A stretch of 64,000 nucleotides of DNA from Methanoculleus thermophilus (GCF_001571405.1 NZ_BCNX01000004.1:210823-274822), one strand, 5' to 3'. Shown: positions 9,215 through 17,628, numbered from the stretch's first letter. Translations and numbers: made by a program. The notes: generated by a model not told the origin, from the letters alone.

Positions 9215-9451
9215 ATGGGGGGCCGGACGCTCGAGGACCACCGGCCCATCGTCGGCGACGTTCTCATCGCCGAGATCTACCGCAAGGCGGCGTTGCGGAG
9301 ATGTTCCTCTCCCTCGTCCCGCTCATGAACGAGGCCGGGATCAAGACCGGTGGAACATCTCTTCCTGATCGCCCGCCTCCTCTCTGACTACCTAGATACG
9401 CTCACCACAGAACTCGTGGCCCCTGCCACGGTTGACGGGGGAACCTGTTAA
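9215..9451 (+). pseudogene. Small degraded gene with two frameshifts
   Basis: Three frames read on end to end: MGGRTLEDHRPIVGDVLIA (from ATG 9215), then GVAEMFLSLVPLMNEAGIK, then EHLFLIARLLSDYLDTL to a TAA at 9449-9451. Each segment has plausible protein composition and stops right after the next opens, which suggests a gene of about 75 residues broken by two small indels. I do not recognise the family. Sequencing error would give the same picture. Confidence 0.35.
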
Positions 9452-9478
9452 AAAAGTATACTCTTTAATCTTCACGGA

Positions 9479-9574
9479 GGGTGGACCGTGCACCGATCTC
9501 ACGGTCCACCCCCGTCCGGGTTGCCCGACTCACGCATGGCTCCAGGCAACCCGGTCTCTCTCCCGTATTTTTGT
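9479..9574 (+). ncRNA. Candidate structured RNA: two strong hairpins in series
   Basis: Stem 1: GGGTGGACCGTG (9479-9490) pairs perfectly with CACGGTCCACCC (9500-9511), loop 9 nt. Stem 2: CCGGGTTGCC (9516-9525) pairs perfectly with GGCAACCCGG (9545-9554), loop 19 nt, followed by TATTTTTG at 9567-9574. A weak TATA-like GTATAC lies near 9456-9461. The pattern (promoter-like, two stems, T-run) fits a short non-coding RNA of about 95 nt; a double terminator is the main alternative. Confidence 0.35.
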
Positions 9575-10057
9575 GAGGGGGCGCTTCTGATCGGCGGGAT
9601 CCCCCTCCCTCACCCAAAGCAAGGGCAGATGGCACAGATGGCTGGCAGAACCCGGGCAGGAGTTTGCAGACGCACCTATCTTCTGGTTATTTACGAGTAT
9701 GCGGGTCAAGGGCAGATAATTTAGGTTCTATTCAATGGCGATGAGACTCCGGAAGATTCTGTGATCGCAACCATATACCGACTGACGTCACCACCCCCCT
9801 AACGATGGTAACCTATGCCCCAGAATATATAAGGTTTTCCCAGTGCGGTGATCGATGCCGCCGCTCTCGAATACCTCTCCGCGCTCCCGGTTGCCCAGAG
9901 GTATCTTCACCGGCTCGCATCCGATGAGACTCTAGCATCCTGGAAAGTGTTATGGATGCGTGGCCGTTCTGTTCAGGGGCGCTATGGGTGCGGTTTGAAC
10001 CTACCATTACCATGCCCCTCGGTAAAAAATAGACTTCCGGAACCGGTCCGGATACCC
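9575..10057. other. Intergenic region without a supported gene
   Basis: About 480 bases between the hairpin pair and the end of the DEAD-box helicase gene. A good TATA element (GAATATATAAGG, 9821-9832) is followed by an open reading frame from GTG 9848 whose later part is only the antisense of the helicase gene. A short RNA or peptide could start here, but I see no structure or family signal that supports one. Confidence 0.4.
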
Positions 10058-11650
10058 TTACTGATCGTCGGAACGTCCGACGATCTCGATTGGGCGACTC
10101 AGCCTGATCCGTGCGATGCTCTTTCCTTTCATCCCCTCGACGACCTGCTCGGCAAGTTCGGACGGCACATCGACGGTAGAGTATGTCTCGTAGATGTTGA
10201 TCGCGCCGATGGCGCTGCCGGGGATTCCGGTCTCTCCTGCGAGTGCCCCGACAATATCCTTCGGCCTGATCTGGTCTTCTCTCCCGACGGGGATCTTGAG
10301 GAGTGCCTGCCCCGGGGCCAGTCTGACCTCCTGCGACTGGGTCAGACTCTTATCGGTAGAACCACTGAGTTCCAGTTTCAGGAGGGCCGCGGCAACCTCA
10401 AGCGAGGTGTAGTCCTCGGCGATGATCCGCTCGACGAGATTCACGTAGCGGTCGAGGTTCCCCTCGTTTATGATGTGCTGCACCCGGTCAATGAGTTTGC
10501 GTGTCCGACTCTCCTCGACGTCTCCCGGTGTCGGGAGCGGGATGCGGGCAATCTTGATCCTGGTGTAGTTCTGGATCGTCCGGAGTTTGAAGTATTCCTT
10601 CGGGCCTACGAACGTGATGGCCCGGCCGGTTCGCCCGGCACGCGCCGTCCGGCCGATGCGGTGGATGTAATACTCGATGTCCTGCGGAACGTCGTAGTTG
10701 ATGACGAGATCGACATCCTCGACATCGATGCCCCGGGCGGCGACGTCCGTTGCGACCAGAACGTCGATGCTCCCTGCACGGAACTTCGCCATCACCCGGT
10801 CGCGGAGGCTCTGCTTCATGTCCCCATGGAGGCCTTCGGCGAAGTAGCCCCGGGCCTGGAGGTGGGCGGTCAGGTCGTCGACACCCTTTTTGGTGTTCGA
10901 GAAGACGAGCGTCAGTTCGGGATCGTACATATCGAGCAGCCGGGAGAGGATCTCGAGTTTGTCGCGGCTCCGGACCTCCAGGTAGAGCTGCTCGATCTGC
11001 GGGACGGTCACCTCCCGGCGTGTGACGGATATGAACTCCGGGTCTTTCTGGAACTTTCTTGAGATCTCGAGGATTGGTTTTGGGAGGGTTGCCGAGAAGA
11101 GGACTGTCTGGCGGTCGTCCGGGGTCTCGGCAAGGATCTTCTCGATATCCTCGCGAAAGCCCATATCGAGCATCTGGTCCGCCTCGTCGAGGACAACGAT
11201 GCGCACCTTCTCAAGCGTCAGCGTCCCGCGGTCGAGGTGATCGATCACCCGGCCCGGCGTCCCGACAACGATCTGGGCACCGCGCTCCAGTCCTTTGAAC
11301 TGCCGCTCGATCGGCTGACCGCCGTAGATCGGGAGGATCAGGATCCCTTTGCGGTACTTCGCCAGGCGAGCGAACTCCTCGGCGGTCTGGATGGCAAGTT
11401 CGCGGGTGGGGGAGAGGACGAGAACCTGTGTATCCCGGCTGTCGGCGTCGACCTGCTCGATCGCCGGGACGCCGAATGCGGCTGTCTTTCCGGTCCCGGT
11501 CTGAGCCTGGCCTGTCACGTCGCGCCCTTCAAGTATCACCGGTATTGTGCGTATCTGAATCGGCGTGGGCTCCTCAAAGCCCATATCTTCTATTGCGCGG
11601 AGCATCTCCTGTGAGATATTGAGATCCTGGAAGGTTACGCTGTTTTCCAT
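10058..11650 (-). CDS. DEAD-box ATP-dependent RNA helicase with DbpA domain
   Basis: RNA helicase of 530 residues. Motifs in order: Q motif region GFEEPTPIQ, Walker A AQTGTGKT (49-56), PTRELA, TPGR, DEAD (155-158), SAT (186-188), then the second RecA domain with VATDVAARGIDVEDV and YIHRIGRTARAG. After a helical linker, the last ~75 residues (QALLKIPVGREDQI to IRLSRPIEIVG) form a DbpA-type RNA-recognition domain, as in CsdA/DeaD-type cold-shock helicases. It probably remodels rRNA or mRNA. It is divergently transcribed from the UDG-like gene, with TATA-like sequence in the shared 110-bp region. Confidence 0.95.
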   Translation of the reverse strand: MENSVTFQDLNISQEMLRAIEDMGFEEPTPIQIRTIPVILEGRDVTGQAQTGTGKTAAFGVPAIEQVDADSRDTQVLVLSPTRELAIQTAEEFARLAKYRKGILILPIYGGQPIERQFKGLERGAQIVVGTPGRVIDHLDRGTLTLEKVRIVVLDEADQMLDMGFREDIEKILAETPDDRQTVLFSATLPKPILEISRKFQKDPEFISVTRREVTVPQIEQLYLEVRSRDKLEILSRLLDMYDPELTLVFSNTKKGVDDLTAHLQARGYFAEGLHGDMKQSLRDRVMAKFRAGSIDVLVATDVAARGIDVEDVDLVINYDVPQDIEYYIHRIGRTARAGRTGRAITFVGPKEYFKLRTIQNYTRIKIARIPLPTPGDVEESRTRKLIDRVQHIINEGNLDRYVNLVERIIAEDYTSLEVAAALLKLELSGSTDKSLTQSQEVRLAPGQALLKIPVGREDQIRPKDIVGALAGETGIPGSAIGAINIYETYSTVDVPSELAEQVVEGMKGKSIARIRLSRPIEIVGRSDDQ

Positions 11651-11759
11651 TCTTGTATACCTTGGTGTTCACGTCTCTTTATATGTCGCATTGTATTTCC
11701 CTTCTGCGGGTACACCTAGCGGGGTGATTGCCCGAACCCCTCCACCAATTGCCGCCGCA

Positions 11760-12446
11760 ATGATGCGGGAGGTTTACCGCCGCTACTTTGCCGCCCGTCC
11801 CGATCTCTTTGGGGTGTTGCTCCCGGACCTCCTGCCCCACGAGGTCTGTGGGGCTGCGCCTCCCGGTCGTGTGAAGGTGCTCTTTCTCGCGGAATCCCCG
11901 CCCTGGGTCGCCGGAAGGCACGAAGTCGCCGTGGCCGCCGACTGCAGACGTCCGGACTATCCCTACTTCTGGAACGACCGCTACGAGGCCGGGGCCCTCC
12001 GGGGCCCGCTTGCCGGAGGGCTTGCCGAGAACCTCTTTTACCTCCTCGGGCTCGATGGCGAGTCGCGCCGCGAGAACCTTGCGCTCTTCATTGAGGATGG
12101 GTTCTTCCTCGTCGATACGGTGAAGTGCATCTTTCGGAAGAACCGGAAGGGAGTCATCCCGGTGGACCTCGTCCGGCTGAGCGCCCGCGAGATCCTGGAG
12201 GCCGAGATCGCCGCCCTCGCCCCGGAGTACGTCGTCGCCCTCGGGGGCACGGCGCTTTCAGGGCTTCGCATGATCGAGCCGTACGCGACGGCGCTCGCCG
12301 GCGCCGGAACGATCATTGAGGTCTCACGAGAGGGCCTCCTTGAAAAGCCCCGTCTTCTCTGTCTGCCCTACCCGGGCTGGCGCAACCGGCAACACCAGGA
12401 TCTGATCGAGTCGGGATTCTCAACCCTCCGCGATCTCGTGGCCTGA
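11760..12446 (+). CDS. Divergent uracil-DNA glycosylase superfamily protein
   Basis: A 228-residue protein with the general layout of the UDG superfamily: VKVLFLAESPPW (residues 38-49) at the place of motif A (GExPG), an internal FLVDTVKCIFRKNRK segment, LAPEYVVALGGTALSG resembling the conserved P-x-hhhh-LG strand, and LCLPYPGWRNRQH in the position of the HPS/HPG motif. Active-site residues deviate from characterised families, so glycosylase activity is not assured. TTTATATG at 11676-11683 would start transcription near 11706; ATG 11760 or 11763 is chosen because the longer in-frame extension overlaps the divergent helicase gene. Confidence 0.55.
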   Translation: MMREVYRRYFAARPDLFGVLLPDLLPHEVCGAAPPGRVKVLFLAESPPWVAGRHEVAVAADCRRPDYPYFWNDRYEAGALRGPLAGGLAENLFYLLGLDGESRRENLALFIEDGFFLVDTVKCIFRKNRKGVIPVDLVRLSAREILEAEIAALAPEYVVALGGTALSGLRMIEPYATALAGAGTIIEVSREGLLEKPRLLCLPYPGWRNRQHQDLIESGFSTLRDLVA

Positions 12447-12451
12447 CTGCC

Positions 12452-13132
12452 TCACCGGAGTTTCCTCTTCCCCTCCTCGTACATCCTCTCCTTCTGCCGG
12501 CGAAGCTCTGCGGCCGTCCTCTGCTCCTCAGGGGTCCCTCTCTCCTCGATCTGGATCTTCTGCGCCTCTGCCTCTATCTCGCGTGGGCTCTGGTACCCGG
12601 ATGGTCTCACCAGTTCTCTGTCCTCCCGGTACTCGCCCTCGATCTGCTCCCGGCGCTCGGCTGCGACTGTTTCGGCCCCTGTAGCCACCGGGATCTCCTT
12701 GCCGCGAGCCTCGGCGACCTTCTTTAGCCGCACCTCAAGGACACCGTTCTTGAAGGTGGCGCGTGCCCCCTCTTCCCTGACGTCGGTGGGGAGGGAGACC
12801 GTCCGGGCGATCGCGCCGAACCTTCGTTCGCGCATGTGGTACCCGGCTTCCTTCTCCTCGTGGGATTCTTCCCGCCGGGCGGCGATCCGGAGCGTCCTTG
12901 GGTCCAGGAGCCGGACGGTTATCTCTTTCCTCTCGACGCCGGGAAGATCCGCGACGACCATGACGTCGTCCTCGTGCTCGACGACGTCGATCATCGTCCC
13001 TGCCCCCGGGACGGGTACCTGCTGCATAGACCCGGATATCCGCTCCATCGTGTCCCGAAACTGCCGCTGCATATTCGCGAGCATATCCTCAAACTCGCTC
13101 CAGGGCCCGCGGCCCGTTCTTCGCCATGCCAT
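12452..13132 (-). CDS. Small heat shock protein, Hsp20/alpha-crystallin family
   Basis: ATP-independent holdase chaperone, 226 residues. The alpha-crystallin domain spans about residues 45-140: MIDVVEHEDDVMVVADLPGV, LRIAARREE, ARTVSLPTDV and FKNGVLEVRLKK (the conserved A/G-x-L-E-V motif). The highly charged C-terminal ~85 residues (many E, R, K) form a long helical tail that is unusual for Hsp20. AGGAG lies 9 bases before ATG 13132, preferred over the upstream in-frame Met. A TATATAT element at about 13180-13187 places transcription start near 13155. Confidence 0.92.
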   Translation of the reverse strand: MAWRRTGRGPWSEFEDMLANMQRQFRDTMERISGSMQQVPVPGAGTMIDVVEHEDDVMVVADLPGVERKEITVRLLDPRTLRIAARREESHEEKEAGYHMRERRFGAIARTVSLPTDVREEGARATFKNGVLEVRLKKVAEARGKEIPVATGAETVAAERREQIEGEYREDRELVRPSGYQSPREIEAEAQKIQIEERGTPEEQRTAAELRRQKERMYEEGKRKLR

Positions 13133-13178
13133 GGTTGCTCTCTCCTGCTCGTTGGCGGTCCCTGGTTGTGAGCACTTC

Positions 13179-13188
13179 ATATATATGT
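13179..13188 (-). promoter_or_regulatory. TATA box of hsp20
   Basis: ACATATATAT on the minus strand, about 50 bases before the chosen ATG at 13132; leader of roughly 25 nt with an AGGAG site. Confidence 0.5.
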
Positions 13189-13384
13189 AACTGTGCGCCG
13201 TGTGGCGAGCATATCATCCGACCCGGGACCGAGACGATCGACGGCATTGCGTTCGCTTAGAGGCCTGACGTCCACCTTGTCATCCGGGTTCCCCGGAGAG
13301 CCGCGTTTCCCTCATACAGGCCATCGTCGCCTCAAATCAATCGCCGTTTTGGCATCCTTTTATCCCCCGATGCCACCCTCCGGT

Positions 13385-13846
13385 ATGAGCGAACTCTCGC
13401 CGGGCATGCCGGCACCCGATTTCTGCCTTCCGGATGCGGACGAGGAGACGGTCTGCCTCGGCGATCTTTCGGGCCGCTACGTTGTCGTTTACATCTACCC
13501 GAAGGATAACTCTTCGGAGTATACCCTCGAGGCCAGGTCGTTCTCCCGACTGGATACCCGGGTCTTCGGCATCAGCCCGGACTCTCCCGGGAGCAACAGG
13601 CGGTTTGCTGCAAAGCACAACCTCACCGTCCGCCTCCTCTCCGACCCCGACCACCGCGTCATCGAGGCCTATGGCGCCTGGGTCTTGAAGAAACTCTACG
13701 GGAGGGAGTACATGGGCGTCGAGCGGAGCACCTTCATCATCGATCCCGAGGGGAGAATTGCCGCCGTCTGGCGGAAGGTGAAGGTGAAAGGGCACGTGGC
13801 CGAGGTGCTGGCGAGGCTTGAGGCTCTCAAGGCTGTCGCCCGGTAG
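13385..13846 (+). CDS. Bcp/PrxQ-like peroxiredoxin lacking the peroxidatic cysteine
   Basis: Thioredoxin-fold protein of 153 residues matching the Bcp/PrxQ peroxiredoxin family along its length: PGMPAPDFCLPDADEE, VVVYIYPKDN, GISPDSPGSNRRFAAKHNL, LLSDPDHRVIEAYGAW and ERSTFIIDPEGRI. The catalytic loop, normally YPKDNTxGCTxEACxF, reads YPKDNSSEYTLEARSF here: the peroxidatic Cys is Tyr46 and the usual resolving Cys five residues on is Arg51. Only Cys14 and Cys24 remain. Canonical peroxidase chemistry should be lost, so a redox-independent or altered role is inferred. A CTTTTATC element at 13357-13364 gives a leaderless start at 13385; ATG 13370 is an alternative. Confidence 0.8.
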   Translation: MSELSPGMPAPDFCLPDADEETVCLGDLSGRYVVVYIYPKDNSSEYTLEARSFSRLDTRVFGISPDSPGSNRRFAAKHNLTVRLLSDPDHRVIEAYGAWVLKKLYGREYMGVERSTFIIDPEGRIAAVWRKVKVKGHVAEVLARLEALKAVAR

Positions 13847-13930
13847 TGCGGCCTGGGGTCTCTTTTCCTGCCTCCCAGAGGTCGAGCTCCGGGCTCTACG
13901 AGTAGGGTCCGGAGAATATCTGTAGATCAC

Positions 13931-14191
13931 CTACTTGTAGATGGCGCTCCGGTGCCCCACCTCGAGGACTAATATCAGGAGGCGCTCGTCCTCAATGGTG
14001 AGCACGACCCTGTACATGCCCACCCTGAGCCGGTAGACAGGCGTCCTGGAGAATCCGGCCAGTTTCTTAAGATGCCGATATGGGTTTTCCCGGAGCCCGG
14101 CGACGGACAAGATGATTCGGCGAGCTGCTGTGGGGGGGAGGCTTTTGAGATCTCGCCGAGCCCTGGCGGTGTAGATAACCGTGTAGGTCAT
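13931..14191 (-). CDS. RelE/ParE-family toxin
   Basis: An 86-residue toxin of the RelE/ParE superfamily: YTVIYTARARRDLKSLP at the N-terminus, ENPYRHLKKLAGF, YRLRVGMYRVVLTIED and LVLEVGHRSAIYK at the end are the standard family blocks. Members with this RelE-like ending (GHR...IY) usually cleave mRNA at the ribosome. The ATG at 14191 overlaps the antitoxin stop codon (TGATG), so the pair is translationally coupled, antitoxin first. Confidence 0.85.
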   Translation of the reverse strand: MTYTVIYTARARRDLKSLPPTAARRIILSVAGLRENPYRHLKKLAGFSRTPVYRLRVGMYRVVLTIEDERLLILVLEVGHRSAIYK

Positions 14192-14424
14192 CACTCTACA
14201 CCGAACTCTTTCTTGATCTCGTCCTCGGAGTAGAGCCGGCCTGCCCGGATGTCCTCGAGAGCCTCCTCGATGCCCCTGATGGCCTCCTCTGAGAGGGGCT
14301 CGTCATCGATGGCCATATCGAGCAGGCGGGCAATAACATCGTTATAGGACTCTTTTGGGTGGCGTTTCAGGGCTTCCAAGCGGCTCTTGTTCTCGGGCGT
14401 GATCCAGACGGTGGTGGCAGACAT
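14191..14424 (-). CDS. Antitoxin of the RelE-type module
   Basis: A 77-residue acidic protein upstream of, and overlapping, the RelE-like toxin. The N-terminal MSATTVWITPENKSRLEALK resembles a ribbon-helix-helix DNA-binding strand and helix, followed by an acidic helical tail (EEAIRGIEEALEDIRAG, YSEDEIKKEFG) of the kind that wraps around RelE toxins. By analogy it neutralises the toxin and represses the operon. A short A/T-rich stretch with TATA-like TATGATATAT lies just upstream near 14450. Confidence 0.75.
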   Translation of the reverse strand: MSATTVWITPENKSRLEALKRHPKESYNDVIARLLDMAIDDEPLSEEAIRGIEEALEDIRAGRLYSEDEIKKEFGVE

Positions 14425-14499
14425 ATTAGTGTCTATAGGTCGTTGTAGGTTATGATATATTTGGTCTGGGGACCGGGCTCCTCATGACCGGCGCCCCCA

Positions 14500-14730
14500 G
14501 CCCGGTTGAGTTCTGCGAACTCTTCTCTTTCTTGCCCGCCTTCTCCGGCCTTCTCCAGCAGGTAGGCGACCGTCTCCCTCCTCAAACCCCTCCCCAACCG
14601 GGGGTTTGCCCGTGCACACAAACCCGTTCTTCTCGAGCACCCGTATGGACCCGATGAGTTGGGGGTCGGTCGCGGGGACCAGGTCCTGGCGTTCAGTGTG
14701 GATGCGGTGGGGGTCCCATCGGGGTCACTC
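14500..14730 (-). pseudogene. GNAT acetyltransferase relic
   Basis: On the minus strand the phrase TDPQLIGSIRVLEKNGFV, preceded by HRIHTERQDLVPA, is the acetyl-CoA-binding end of a GNAT N-acetyltransferase (usual form: xNxxSIRVLEKxGF). Only about 50 residues survive; no start codon or N-terminal GNAT strands are present and the reading beyond GFV degenerates. Bounds are approximate. It marks decay next to the toxin-antitoxin pair. Confidence 0.5.
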
Positions 14731-15012
14731 CGGGTACATTTCGGTGCATACAACGACTCTTCCCCGGTGGCGCCATCCCCTCATCCCCCCTTGCACCCTC
14801 ACATCCTCCTGCCCCCACGATCCGGCTCCGGGGGTGAGATGGCCGATACTCGCTTTACAGCCATCAGTTCTTTATTTCCGGCGTAAAAATTCCGATAAAA
14901 AGAATATCTCACCCTTCATCGAGTGCCTTGACAGGGCTGCCGCTCGCAACTCCCGGCGCCCGGATGAGGATTCATATGCCCCTCAACTTCCCGTTTCCAA
15001 AGACCGGGCTGA

Positions 15013-15276
15013 TCCTGGCCCTCACTTGCCTGTATTGCCACGCTTGCCATCGCTTCTGCAGGTTGCACCGCCACGACCGACCCCGACCCCGACCCCGCCG
15101 ACATCGCCCTCGTCGAGAAGATGCTCGACCTGAACAGGCGCCTCGCGGCGGCCCCGCATGAGAAGGAGGTGCTCGCCGGGATGATCGACGCGACCGACCA
15201 GGAGATCGATCGGCTGGTGTATGAGTTGTACGGGCTGACGGAAGAGGAGATCGCGGTTGTGGAGGGGGCCGTGTGA
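15013..15276 (+). pseudogene. C-terminal remnant of a restriction-modification methylase
   Basis: The frame ending at TGA 15274-15276 reads DIALVEKMLDLNRRLA, then EIDRLVYELYGLTEEEIAVVEG. This ending is characteristic of the C-termini of type IIG/Eco57I-like restriction-modification enzymes and related DNA methylases. The remaining >500 residues of such a protein are absent. Upstream in another frame is a Met followed by a hydrophobic stretch and then LAIASAGC in the tail frame, resembling a lipoprotein leader, so the relic is probably fused to unrelated sequence by deletion. The stop overlaps the GTG start of the HNH gene (GTGTGA). Confidence 0.5.
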
Positions 15277-16124
15277 GATTTTACAACGATCCGTTAGAGA
15301 TCAGCGTTGACGCCTGGGCAGAATTATTGGTAGATAGAACGGTGACAGAAGAACGCGATTTGATTGTGTTACGGTTGGTATATGAGAGCGAAAACCACGA
15401 AATGCATGCATCTGATATAGCGCCTTATTTAAATTATAGGGGACATGGACCGGTGAATTCTCAAATTGCTCGATTTAGGGCTCTGTTGAAACCCTCTTCC
15501 TTGAAGGCCATACTGCCTACTATCTTTGGTATCCGGGCGGCAGCTGGAGGTTATCCAGGGCATTTCAACAGAGCCCGATTTAGCAAACGTGTTGTTGAAA
15601 AGACTGGTGTTCAGCCGCCTAAACGAAAAAATGGATCAACTCGATGGTGGCACGTACCCTTTTTAGGTTACGATAAAAAGGATGGCACGTGTGCCTGGAT
15701 CATGCGGCCTGAATTGGTGGGGGCGTGTGAACAGGTTTTCGGTCAAAGAGACTCAAAACTGGTTTACCCTGGAGAAATGGCTATCAAAGATAGCACTTTA
15801 CTATCTGAAGGTGCTGTGAGTCAGATCTTTGTAAACCGTTACGAACGGAACCAACAGGCAAGAACCGCATGTATAGAACATTACGGCTGTCGTTGTGCCA
15901 TTTGCGGTTTTGATTTTGAGGAGGTATACGGGCCGATAGGGCATAATAAAATTCATGTGCATCACCTCGTGCCTCTATCGGGAATACGACAGGAGTATAA
16001 GATCGACCCCGTGCGAGATCTACGTCCCGTATGCCCGAATTGCCATCTCATAATTCACAGTAAGAAAGAACCTTTCACAATAGATGAGGTAAGGGAACTG
16101 ATCAGGTCCAGTAACAGGCAATAA
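15273..16124 (+). CDS. HNH endonuclease
   Basis: A 283-residue protein with a C-terminal HNH nuclease domain: zinc cysteines Cys208 and Cys211 (CRCAICGF), the catalytic IHVHHLVPLS (His230-231), and the second zinc pair in PVCPNCHLIIH (Cys254, Cys257). The N-terminal ~180 residues have no motif I recognise; HNH proteins of this layout include McrA-like and type II restriction nucleases. The gene is visibly AT-richer than its GC-rich surroundings. The GTG start overlaps the stop of the restriction-modification tail, pointing to an old restriction operon. Restriction or defence is the inferred role. Confidence 0.75.
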   Translation: MRFYNDPLEISVDAWAELLVDRTVTEERDLIVLRLVYESENHEMHASDIAPYLNYRGHGPVNSQIARFRALLKPSSLKAILPTIFGIRAAAGGYPGHFNRARFSKRVVEKTGVQPPKRKNGSTRWWHVPFLGYDKKDGTCAWIMRPELVGACEQVFGQRDSKLVYPGEMAIKDSTLLSEGAVSQIFVNRYERNQQARTACIEHYGCRCAICGFDFEEVYGPIGHNKIHVHHLVPLSGIRQEYKIDPVRDLRPVCPNCHLIIHSKKEPFTIDEVRELIRSSNRQ

Positions 16125-16155
16125 GTGCTTTATATTGGTTCTCGTCTGTCCCGTC

Positions 16156-16174
16156 AGCAATCGATCTGATTGCT
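16156..16174 (+). terminator. Hairpin after the HNH gene
   Basis: AGCAATC (16156-16162) and GATTGCT (16168-16174) form a perfect 7-bp stem with a 5-nt loop, 32 bases after the HNH stop codon. No T-run directly follows, so terminator function is tentative. Confidence 0.35.
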
Positions 16175-16229
16175 CAGGCACCTTTAGTGGCTGCAATATG
16201 TAGATCCCTTATTGTCTGGGAGAGAATTA

Positions 16230-16237
16230 TTTATATT
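16230..16237 (+). promoter_or_regulatory. TATA box of the 391-residue orphan gene
   Basis: TTTATATT, centred 23 bases before ATG 16256, giving a leaderless or near-leaderless transcript. Confidence 0.6.
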
Positions 16238-16255
16238 GAGAAAAAAGAACTCTCT

Positions 16256-17479
16256 ATGTCACTCTACGACCGGTGGCAGGGATCAGAACTATCCGTTCTG
16301 GAAAAGGAGCTCATTTTTAACAGGGACAATACCGGTTTCGTTGAGTATGATACAAAAGACGGAAAATACTTTTACCTCCATCCTTCTCCGTTCCTGAACA
16401 CTCCAAAAAGGGAGATCTTCTGTGCCGAGTCGTGCGATCCGCCGGCAGAACATACCTTCGTTGAGGTCGAGGTCGAATCCGAACGAGAATATACGCTCAA
16501 AGGACCCCATGACCGTATCACCGTGAAAACGATTTGCGGCTGGAAACCTTTCGATCCAAGTCCTCTGGCTGAGCGCAGAAAAATTATGGACTATGAAGAG
16601 ATTGTGCATTATTTCACTCAGCCGTTCCGGGGGGAGGAGGAGACAATCGAACAGATTGCAAAATGTTCTGCACTCTTTTCGCTTCCTTCTCCTCCGATCG
16701 CCGATGAGGTGGGAGGAATCAACGCTGCCATCCTCGGGAAAAAGACACAATGGAACACTTTCAGAGGATTGATGAAGGTTATCCCTCAGGACTTCTTCCG
16801 GCCAGGCTCGCGGTATTACTACTACATATCCGATCAGGAGAGGTGTACAATCAAAAGAGGATGCGAGGAGGCGAACCGGGCGATCTACCGTCCAGATGAA
16901 TACATCATGGATATTCCGCTCGTTGTCGAGGAAACCACACTTAACACACTCTCAAAAGATTACAAAGAACTCATACGCGAAGAACAGCCCCTCATAACGT
17001 CCTATATTCTTGATGCTCTTATCATCAAACCCGACCCGATGAGCACGGTTGAGAAGACGATAACCGACGCAGTACATACCATCCGCGAAGAGTACAAGCG
17101 AACCGGATACTCTCCTTACAAGCAAAACCTGGGCGATGCGGTCCCGAAACTGACTTCATCGCTCGCTCGACTCCAACAAACCTCGAAAGCCACCCCGTCC
17201 GACGTTAAGAATGTCGTCGAACTCTGGCTTGACATGCACTCGAAAGCGAACAAGATCTACTCTTCTCCGCTCAAAGTCGCAAAGCGATATGATCTACTCG
17301 ACACCGCACGGAAATTGTACGTAGAACTCCATGACATCTATGGACTCGAATTCTGGATTCCACTCAACGAGGCTACGACCCAGACAACGTTGCATCCGGA
17401 GGAGTTCATGGTCTCTCTTGAATCACTGGTCTGGGCAGGATATGCCATGAGAAAATCAGGAGCCATAATGCTCCTCTAG
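16256..17479 (+). CDS. Hypothetical protein, 407 residues
   Basis: I do not recognise this protein. From ATG 16256 it is a soluble, mixed-charge protein with no signal peptide or membrane segment. The N-terminal ~120 residues look like beta-rich sequence (FVEYDTKDGKYFYLHP, HTFVEVEVESEREYTL), the middle contains IAKCSALFSLPSPP and a tyrosine-rich RYYYYISDQE, and the C-terminal ~150 residues are helical (DAVPKLTSSLARLQ; DLLDTARKLYVELHDIYG). Codon use is AT-richer than in neighbouring core genes, like the HNH gene before it, suggesting joint transfer. A clean TATA box at 16230-16237 shows an independent promoter. A role in defence is possible only by association. Confidence 0.7.
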   Translation: MSLYDRWQGSELSVLEKELIFNRDNTGFVEYDTKDGKYFYLHPSPFLNTPKREIFCAESCDPPAEHTFVEVEVESEREYTLKGPHDRITVKTICGWKPFDPSPLAERRKIMDYEEIVHYFTQPFRGEEETIEQIAKCSALFSLPSPPIADEVGGINAAILGKKTQWNTFRGLMKVIPQDFFRPGSRYYYYISDQERCTIKRGCEEANRAIYRPDEYIMDIPLVVEETTLNTLSKDYKELIREEQPLITSYILDALIIKPDPMSTVEKTITDAVHTIREEYKRTGYSPYKQNLGDAVPKLTSSLARLQQTSKATPSDVKNVVELWLDMHSKANKIYSSPLKVAKRYDLLDTARKLYVELHDIYGLEFWIPLNEATTQTTLHPEEFMVSLESLVWAGYAMRKSGAIMLL

Positions 17480-17628
17480 GATTTAACGTGGTTCTGATGA
17501 GTGCCCAAAATCAGGTATCCAATATGTTACTAGGAAAAAGCGTTGGATTGATCCAATTACAGACCCGAAACCACGAGCGAAAGGGAAAATGTGGTTTCCG
17601 GTTGATATGCCTTTGTTCAGATACCGTG

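Noticed and set aside
9488..9724. 78-codon plus-strand frame
   Set aside because: It overlaps the hairpin pair, has no ribosome binding site and no protein-like pattern.
9848..11062. 404-codon plus-strand frame over the DEAD-box gene
   Set aside because: Only the first ~60 codons lie outside the helicase gene; the rest is its antisense. The TATA box at 9821 is noted, but no protein signal supports a gene.
14433..14753. 106-codon minus-strand frame as a real gene
   Set aside because: The recognisable GNAT signature is in a different frame of the same strand; the frame has low-complexity Arg/Pro/Ser composition.
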